A stretch of DNA of 64,000 nt, from the NCBI GenBank assembly GCA_046331095.1, contig JAXLRM010000004.1:1178001-1242000 (forward strand). Reading direction: 5' to 3'. Below are positions 59,401 to 64,000 of the stretch, one piece after another; within the stretch, counting starts at the first letter, position 1, and every line of letters starts with the position of its first letter. The DNA comes from JAIBAC01 sp046331095 (lineage in GTDB: Bacteria; Actinomycetota; Acidimicrobiia; UBA2766). Made by a program: the position numbers and the translations under genes. The notes beneath the pieces are model-generated. The model was not told where the DNA came from and did no database searches. It saw only the letters and a program-made list of their open reading frames with translations.

Positions 59401-60912
59401 TCAGGCGGCGGTGATGCCGTACTGCTGCTCGCAGATCGTGCGGACCCGGGCGACGAAGGGGGCCGACGACAGCGGGCGGCCGGTGGCGTGGTCGACGAGC
59501 TCGTCAGGCAGGCGGCGCCGCCCCTCGGAGTGGACGTTGCGCCGCAGCCAGTCGAGCAGGCCGCCGAACTCGCCCGCCTCGAAGGCGCCGTCGAGGTCGC
59601 CGAGCTCGGCGGCGGCGGCCTCGAAGAGCTGCGCCGCCACCAGGTTGCCGATCGTGTAGGTCGGGAAGTACCCGAAGGCGCCCATCGACCAGTGGATGTC
59701 CTGGAGGACCCCCTCGGCCGCGGTCTGCGGGCGGATGCCGAGGAGCTCCTCGTAGGTGTCCGCCCATGCGCCGGGCAGGTCGGCGACGCCGAGGTCGCCG
59801 CCGATGAGGGCCTTCTCGAGCTCGAAGCGGGCGAGGACGTGGAGGTTGTAGGTCACCTCGTCGGCCTCGACCCGGATCAGGCTCGGGGCGACGACGTTGA
59901 GGCTGCGCCACACCGCCTCCGCCGTCGTCTGGGGTTGCGCGGGGAACGCCTGCTGGAAGCGGGGCAGCGCCCAGCGCCAGAACGGCAGCGAGCGCCCGAC
60001 GAGGTTCTCCCACAGGCGTGACTGCGACTCGTGCACGCCAAGGGAGACGGCGCCCCCGAGCGGGGTGCGGCGCCACCGCTGGGGGAGGCCCTGCTCGTAG
60101 AGGCCGTGGCCGGCCTCGTGCATCATGCCGAGCAGGGCGGGGCGGAAGTCGGTCTCGTCCCAACGCCACGTGAGGCGCACGTCACGGTCGTTGAGGCCCG
60201 AGCAGAACGGGTGCGCCGACGCGTCGAGGCGCCCGGCGTCGAAGTCGAAGCCCATCGCGGCGGTGACCTCGAGCCCGAGCGCCCGTTGGGCGTCGACGGG
60301 GAAGCTGCCGCGGGCGGCGGACTCGTCGACGGTCACACCGCTCGCGGCGACCGCGCGCAGGAGCGGGACGAGGTCGGCGCGCAGCCCGGCGAAGAGCTCG
60401 TCGAGGCGTGCGGCGGTCGCGCCGGTCTCGTACTCGTCGAGCAGGGCGTCGTAGGGGTCGCCGCCGTCGGCGAGGGCCGCGGCACGCTCGCGGGTGAGGT
60501 GCAGGACGCGTTCGAGGTCGTCGGCGAAGGCGGCGAAGTCGTCGGCTTCGCGGGCGGCGCGCCAGACGCCGAGGGCGCGGCTGGTGGCCTCGGCGAGCGC
60601 GCGGGTGAGGTCCTCGGGCACCCGCTGGGCACGCTGCACGAGCCGGCGGGCTTCGCGGGCCTGAGCGACGGTGACGTCGTCGGCGGCGCTCTCCTCGGCC
60701 CCGTCGATGGCGTCGAGGAGCTCGGGTGCGCACAGGCGCTGGTGCGCGATCCCGGCGAGGGTCCCGAGCACCCGCCCACGGCCTTCCGCGCCGGCGGGGG
60801 GCATGTAGGTCTCCTGGTCCCACCCGAGGAGCGAGGAGGCCGCGCCGAGGTCCTCGATCTCGGCCCACCGTGCGAGGAGGTCGGTGGCGGCGGGGCTGGT
60901 GTCGGCGGTCAC
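59401..60912 (-). CDS. M32-family metallo-carboxypeptidase
   Basis: A 503-residue carboxypeptidase Taq (M32) enzyme. The zinc motif HEAGHG lies in MMHEAGHGLYEQGLP, the downstream ligand Glu in GVHESQSRLWENLVGR, and the N-terminus SSLLGWDQETYMPPAGAEGR is typical of the family. It removes C-terminal residues from peptides in the cytoplasm. GTG 60912. Confidence 0.9.
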   Translation of the reverse strand: MTADTSPAATDLLARWAEIEDLGAASSLLGWDQETYMPPAGAEGRGRVLGTLAGIAHQRLCAPELLDAIDGAEESAADDVTVAQAREARRLVQRAQRVPEDLTRALAEATSRALGVWRAAREADDFAAFADDLERVLHLTRERAAALADGGDPYDALLDEYETGATAARLDELFAGLRADLVPLLRAVAASGVTVDESAARGSFPVDAQRALGLEVTAAMGFDFDAGRLDASAHPFCSGLNDRDVRLTWRWDETDFRPALLGMMHEAGHGLYEQGLPQRWRRTPLGGAVSLGVHESQSRLWENLVGRSLPFWRWALPRFQQAFPAQPQTTAEAVWRSLNVVAPSLIRVEADEVTYNLHVLARFELEKALIGGDLGVADLPGAWADTYEELLGIRPQTAAEGVLQDIHWSMGAFGYFPTYTIGNLVAAQLFEAAAAELGDLDGAFEAGEFGGLLDWLRRNVHSEGRRRLPDELVDHATGRPLSSAPFVARVRTICEQQYGITAA

Positions 60913-60970
60913 GGCCGCACGATAGCGGCCCGGGATACGCTGGCGATCCGAGCCCCGAGCTCACGGAGAG

Positions 60971-61321
60971 ATGGCGATGGCGATCACCGGAGCGCACGTG
61001 CTCCTCTACAGCCCCGAGGCCGACGCCGTGCGGCAGACCCTGGCGGACGTGTTCGGCTGGGACCATGTCGACGCCGGCGGCAGCTGGCTCATCTTCGCCC
61101 TCCCGCCCGCCGAGCTCGGCGTCCACCCCTCCGACCGGGCGGTGCACGAGCTCTCGCTCATGTGCGACGACTTGGAGGCGACGATGGCCGAGCTCGAGGC
61201 GAAGGGGATCGAGATCCGTGGCGAGCCCGAGGACGCCGGGTTCGGGGTGACCGTCAAGATCGTCCTCCCCGGCGACCTCGAGGTCCTCCTGTACGAGCCG
61301 CGGCACCCCACCGCCGTGTAG
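60971..61321 (+). CDS. VOC-family protein
   Basis: A 116-residue single VOC domain: ITGAHVLLYSPEADAVRQTLADVFGW, ELSLMCDDLEATMAELEAKGIEI, and LPGDLEVLLYEPRHP with a conserved Glu. Divergent from the carboxypeptidase. ATG 60971 or 60977; function unknown. Confidence 0.8.
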   Translation: MAMAITGAHVLLYSPEADAVRQTLADVFGWDHVDAGGSWLIFALPPAELGVHPSDRAVHELSLMCDDLEATMAELEAKGIEIRGEPEDAGFGVTVKIVLPGDLEVLLYEPRHPTAV

Positions 61322-61327
61322 CCCTGG

Positions 61328-61380
61328 TCGACGTGGGGACGTGGGTGGGCGTCACGCGCCCGTTTGCGTCCCCACGTCGA
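61328..61380. repeat. Nested-hairpin repeat, single copy
   Basis: TCGACGTGGGGACG (61328-61341) and CGTCCCCACGTCGA (61367-61380) form a perfect 14-bp stem. Its inner stem is GGGCGT-CAC-GCGCCC, differing in sequence from the GGGT/ACCC and GCGGGT/ACCCGC stems at the other loci but keeping the pairing. Confidence 0.82.
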
Positions 61381-61444
61381 TTCCGGAGGCGGGAGGGGTA
61401 CTCTCCACCTGTCGATCGCCCACGCATACCGGGAGCCGCCCCGC

Positions 61445-61612
61445 ATGCCCGCACCCCGTCCCTGGTACCGACGCCGCATCGTCGTGGCCCTCGTGATGGG
61501 CATCGCCGCGCTCGTGCCGACCCCGGCGTTCGAGGCGGTCCGGCCACCGGGTGACGTGCACGCCGCGTCATGGGTCGTCGACGACGACGGCGGCAACGGC
61601 TCCGACGACTGA
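61445..61612 (+). CDS. Small exported or membrane protein, unknown
   Basis: 55 residues: basic start MPAPRPWYRRRIVV, a hydrophobic stretch about residues 12-30 (VVALVMGIAALVPTPAF), and an Asp/Gly-rich end DDDGGNGSDD. Could be a cleaved secreted peptide or a single-pass protein. Short and unsupported by homology. Confidence 0.4.
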   Translation: MPAPRPWYRRRIVVALVMGIAALVPTPAFEAVRPPGDVHAASWVVDDDGGNGSDD

Positions 61613-61645
61613 CGAGGTCGACGGTCACCGCCCGCAGGAGGGGAC

Positions 61646-62785
61646 ATGGCAGGTACCGCCAACACCGACGGACGCGTGCTGCTCGTGGGCACCCGCAAGG
61701 GCGCCTGGCTGCTGCACGCCGACGCCGCCCGCCAGGCGTGGACGGTCCCCGAGCCGCTCTACCTGGGCCACATAGTCCAGCACGTCGTGCTCGACCCCCG
61801 CGACCGCCGCACGATGCTGATCGCCGCGGGGACGGGGCACCTGGGCCCGACCGTGTTCCGCTCCACCGACTGCGGCCGGACCTGGACCGAGGCGGCCCGC
61901 CCGCCTGCGTTCGTCGCCGGTGACCGCCTCGGGCGCAGCCTCAACGTGGTGTTCTGGCTCAGTCCCGGCCACGCCGACCAACCGGGTGTCTGGTACGCGG
62001 GCGGGTCGCCGCAGGGCTTGTTCCGCACCGACGACGGCGGCGACACGTGGGAGCCCGTCTCCGGCTGGAACGACCACCCGATGTGGGAGACGTGGGCGCA
62101 GTGGCCGGACGAGGGCACGCCGAGCGGGGCGATGCTGCACTCGATCAACGTCGACCCCCGCGACCCCGGGCACATGTACATCGGCCTCTCCGGCGGTGGC
62201 GTGTTCGAGACCACCGACGGCGCCACGGGCTGGGCGCCGCTCAACGCCGGGAGCCGGGCGGACTTCATGCCCGACCCCTACCCCGAGTTCGGCCACGACC
62301 CCCACTGCGTGCGCCTCCACCCGCTCGCACCGGACCGCCTGTACCAGCAGAACCATTGCGGCTTCTACAGGATGGACCGCCCCGAGGGGAGCTGGGTCCG
62401 CGTCGGCGACAACATGCCCCGCGAGGTGGGCGACATCGGCTTCCCCGTCGAGCTGCACCCCCGCGATCCCGACACGGCGTGGACGTTCCCGATGGACGGC
62501 ACCGACGTGTGGCCGCGCACCAGTCCCGACGGCCGCCCGTCGGTCTACGTCACCCGCGACGCCGGCGAGTCGTGGACCCGCTGCGACACGGGCATGCCCG
62601 CGCGGGCCTGGTTCACGGTGAAGCGCCAGGCGATGACGACCGATACGGCCGACCCCGTCGGCGTGTACTTCGGGACGACCAGCGGCGAGGTGTGGGGGAG
62701 TGCCGACGAAGGCGCGACGTGGTCCAACATCGTGTCCCACCTCCCCGAGATCTACTCGGTCGAGGCCGCCGACACGTCGGGGTGA
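61646..62785 (+). CDS. BNR/sialidase-type repeat protein
   Basis: A 379-residue beta-propeller protein. Asp-box-like repeats are FRSTDCGRTW, FRTDDGGDTW, VTRDAGESW and GSADEGATW. No signal peptide is seen, so it is probably cytoplasmic. Proteins of this kind (exo-alpha-sialidase or 'glycosyl hydrolase' in annotation) often lie next to a small ThiS/MoaD-like protein, as here, but the joint role is not known. Confidence 0.78.
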   Translation: MAGTANTDGRVLLVGTRKGAWLLHADAARQAWTVPEPLYLGHIVQHVVLDPRDRRTMLIAAGTGHLGPTVFRSTDCGRTWTEAARPPAFVAGDRLGRSLNVVFWLSPGHADQPGVWYAGGSPQGLFRTDDGGDTWEPVSGWNDHPMWETWAQWPDEGTPSGAMLHSINVDPRDPGHMYIGLSGGGVFETTDGATGWAPLNAGSRADFMPDPYPEFGHDPHCVRLHPLAPDRLYQQNHCGFYRMDRPEGSWVRVGDNMPREVGDIGFPVELHPRDPDTAWTFPMDGTDVWPRTSPDGRPSVYVTRDAGESWTRCDTGMPARAWFTVKRQAMTTDTADPVGVYFGTTSGEVWGSADEGATWSNIVSHLPEIYSVEAADTSG

Positions 62786-62789
62786 CGCC

Positions 62790-63050
62790 GTGGACGTCCG
62801 CATCCCCACCCCGCTGCGGTCCTACACTGACGGCCGGGCGGTCGTCACCGCCGAGGGCGCGACCGTCGGCGAAGTCCTCGACGACCTCGACCGCCGCCAC
62901 CCCGGGATCCGCTTCCGGATGGTCGACGAGCAGGGCCGCCTGCGCGAGCACATGAAGGTCTTCGTCAACCTCGCGGCGGTCCGTGACCTGAGGATCGTGG
63001 TCGAGGACTCCGACGAGGTCACGATCATGCAGGCCCTGTCGGGGGGTTGA
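62790..63050 (+). CDS. MoaD/ThiS-like small ubiquitin-fold protein
   Basis: An 86-residue beta-grasp protein: VRIPTPLRSYTDGRAVV, a central GATVGEVLDDLDRRHPGIRFR, and a C-terminal Gly-Gly (QALSGG). A diglycine end is used for sulfur transfer by MoaD/ThiS proteins. GTG 62790 follows the BNR gene by only four bases, so the two are one operon. Confidence 0.8.
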   Translation: MDVRIPTPLRSYTDGRAVVTAEGATVGEVLDDLDRRHPGIRFRMVDEQGRLREHMKVFVNLAAVRDLRIVVEDSDEVTIMQALSGG

Positions 63051-63085
63051 CGACCCGTGCTGAAGTGGTTGCCCCGGTTCGCTTA

Positions 63086-63111
63086 GTTCCGTACAATGTG
63101 CCGTACAGAAC
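63086..63111 (+). promoter_or_regulatory. Operator/promoter of the TacA-type module
   Basis: GTTCCGTAC and GTACAGAAC form an inverted repeat with one mismatch around AATGTGCC, 14 bases upstream of the antitoxin start. CCGTACA is also repeated directly. Probably bound by the antitoxin complex. Confidence 0.5.
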
Positions 63112-63125
63112 TCTTCGGAGAAGCG

Positions 63126-63404
63126 ATGGCAGTCAAGACGGACCGGCTCGAAGCGCGGCTCTCGCCCGATGAGCGAGCGCTGATCGAGCGCGCAGCCTCC
63201 ACCTCCGGCGTGTCGGTGTCGGCCTTCATGGTCGGGGCAGCCGTTGTTCGGGCGGATGAGGTCATTGCAGCTGCGACCACGACGCTGGTGCCGGCCGACT
63301 ACTTCGACGCCCTGTTGGCCGCCCTCGATGAACCCGACCGCGCTCCTCGCCTGGCCAAGGCGGCCAAGCGCGCCCGTCGGAAGGCTCGAATCACCGCTCG
63401 GTGA
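63126..63404 (+). CDS. DUF1778 (TacA-type) antitoxin
   Basis: A 92-residue protein: DRLEARLSPDERALIERAASTSGVSVSAFMV is the DUF1778 ribbon-helix-helix, followed by a toxin-binding tail. GGAGAA precedes ATG 63126. Overlaps the toxin start (GTGA). Confidence 0.83.
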   Translation: MAVKTDRLEARLSPDERALIERAASTSGVSVSAFMVGAAVVRADEVIAAATTTLVPADYFDALLAALDEPDRAPRLAKAAKRARRKARITAR

Positions 63405-63901
63405 CGTACCACGTCGAACCGCTCGGCGACCACGATCTCGCCGAGTTCGATTGCGGGAACGCCGAGCTCGACGAGTGGCTTCGTCGACACGCACGCACGG
63501 CGACGGGCCAGGGCACCCGCACCTATCTCCTCGTCGACGGTGACGGCTCGGTCGTCGGCTACTTCGCGATCGCGCCCCACTTGCTCAGACGGGAGGACGC
63601 CCCGCGGCGGCTGGCGCCAGGAGCTCCGGAACAGATCCCAGCGGTCCTCCTGGCCAAGCTCGCGCTCGACTCAGCGGTCCAGGGTCAGGGGCTGGGATCG
63701 GAGCTTCTCGTGTTCGCCCTCGACGTCGTCGTCGCAGCAGCGCGTCGAGCTGGGGGGCGAGTGGTGCTCGCCGACGCTGTCGACGACGAGGCCCGTGCCT
63801 TCTACGAGCACCACGACTTCGAGCTGCTTCCGGGGCAAACGCACCGCCTCGCCATGAAGCTCAGCTCCGCGGCAAAGGCGCTGGGCGTCCCCTGGCCGTA
63901 G
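63401..63901 (+). CDS. GNAT acetyltransferase toxin (TacT-type)
   Basis: A 166-residue GNAT protein: HDLAEFDCGNAELDEWLRRHA at the start, KLALDSAVQGQGLGSELL (acetyl-CoA-binding QGQGLG) and the catalytic-region AFYEHHDF. TacT-type toxins acetylate aminoacyl-tRNA. GTG 63401. Confidence 0.85.
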   Translation: MTYHVEPLGDHDLAEFDCGNAELDEWLRRHARTATGQGTRTYLLVDGDGSVVGYFAIAPHLLRREDAPRRLAPGAPEQIPAVLLAKLALDSAVQGQGLGSELLVFALDVVVAAARRAGGRVVLADAVDDEARAFYEHHDFELLPGQTHRLAMKLSSAAKALGVPWP

Positions 63902-63965
63902 CGCCGACGGGTCGTGGAGGAACAGGTGCCAGGTGCTGCCAAGCGCCGGGGCGGCAGAACTGTGC

Positions 63966-64000
63966 TCAGGTCCCGAGGACCTCGACGAGGCAGCGGATGC
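63966..64000 (-). CDS. Possible gene end (runs off window)
   Basis: A frame reading IRCLVEVLGT and then TGA at 63966-63968 could be the C-terminus of a gene that starts beyond the window. Eleven codons are too few to judge. Between 63902 and 63965 nothing is seen. Confidence 0.25.
   Translation of the reverse strand, partial: IRCLVEVLGT

Overview
The window is very GC-rich, densely coded DNA. The gene content fits an actinobacterium of the Acidimicrobiia/Actinomycetota type: F420-type LLM oxidoreductase, a mycothiol-dependent isomerase-type protein, PadR and Ser/Thr-kinase genes, frequent GTG starts, leaderless starts and a CGAAC-N4-GTTCG SOS box. No rRNA, tRNA or CRISPR array was seen. Assignment below phylum is inference.

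Layout. 1-4.8 kb: 5' part of a molybdopterin oxidoreductase and a PLD-helicase-DUF3427 protein. 4.8-13 kb: methyltransferase, P-type cation ATPase, DUF1622 membrane protein, a RES/Xre toxin-antitoxin (TA) pair and a VOC protein, followed by a zone of relics: a copy of the ATPase 3' end, a broken PPK2 gene and a decayed second antitoxin with its operator. 13-25 kb: hydrolase plus HD-GYP/LuxR regulator, SulP transporter, a DUF2786 gene behind an SOS box, a lactate-dehydrogenase-like enzyme, PadR regulator, M15 lipoprotein with a Ser/Thr kinase, a TMEM175-like channel and an alcohol dehydrogenase. 25-34 kb: a minus-strand run (DUF7064-like, PEP-utilising enzyme, FAD oxidoreductase, HemN, a second FAD oxidoreductase, LLM oxidoreductase). 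34-42.7 kb: a pyruvate:ferredoxin oxidoreductase (NifJ) overlapping a DHOD-like gene, and a divergent trio (monooxygenase, SnoaL-like, threonine aldolase).

42.7-59.4 kb is an accessory island. It holds seven or more TA modules or pieces of them, two nested IS3-family elements, four remnants of DUF4143-ATPase 3' ends, and a paired ABC exporter whose first subunit carries a complete-looking C39 peptidase domain (Gln14, Cys20, His99, Asp115). Around this exporter are ten tiny genes too short for ordinary gene calling. Each encodes a 14-17 residue peptide of form M-K-x-[K/E]-T-G-V-K-A-G-[P/A] plus a variable 3-6 residue tail, with a strong Shine-Dalgarno sequence. Four of them sit in a standard cassette: a TTGACA running into a (CA)n microsatellite, a leader hairpin, the peptide gene, then a 15-bp wobble-rich hairpin ending in GCCGCGTC. 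Copies of this last hairpin bracket TA and ATPase genes like cassette boundaries. I regard this peptide/exporter/cassette system as the best candidate for something undescribed.

59.4-64 kb returns to ordinary genes: M32 carboxypeptidase, VOC protein, a BNR-repeat protein with a MoaD/ThiS-like partner, and a TacA/TacT-type pair.

Two families of dispersed intergenic hairpin elements also occur. One has arms GACGTGGGGACG/CGTCCCCACGTC and is found at 24.6, 39.4 and 61.3 kb, with an inner stem kept by changed bases. The other, TTGGAGAA...TTCTCCAA, lies at 12.9 and 20.2 kb.
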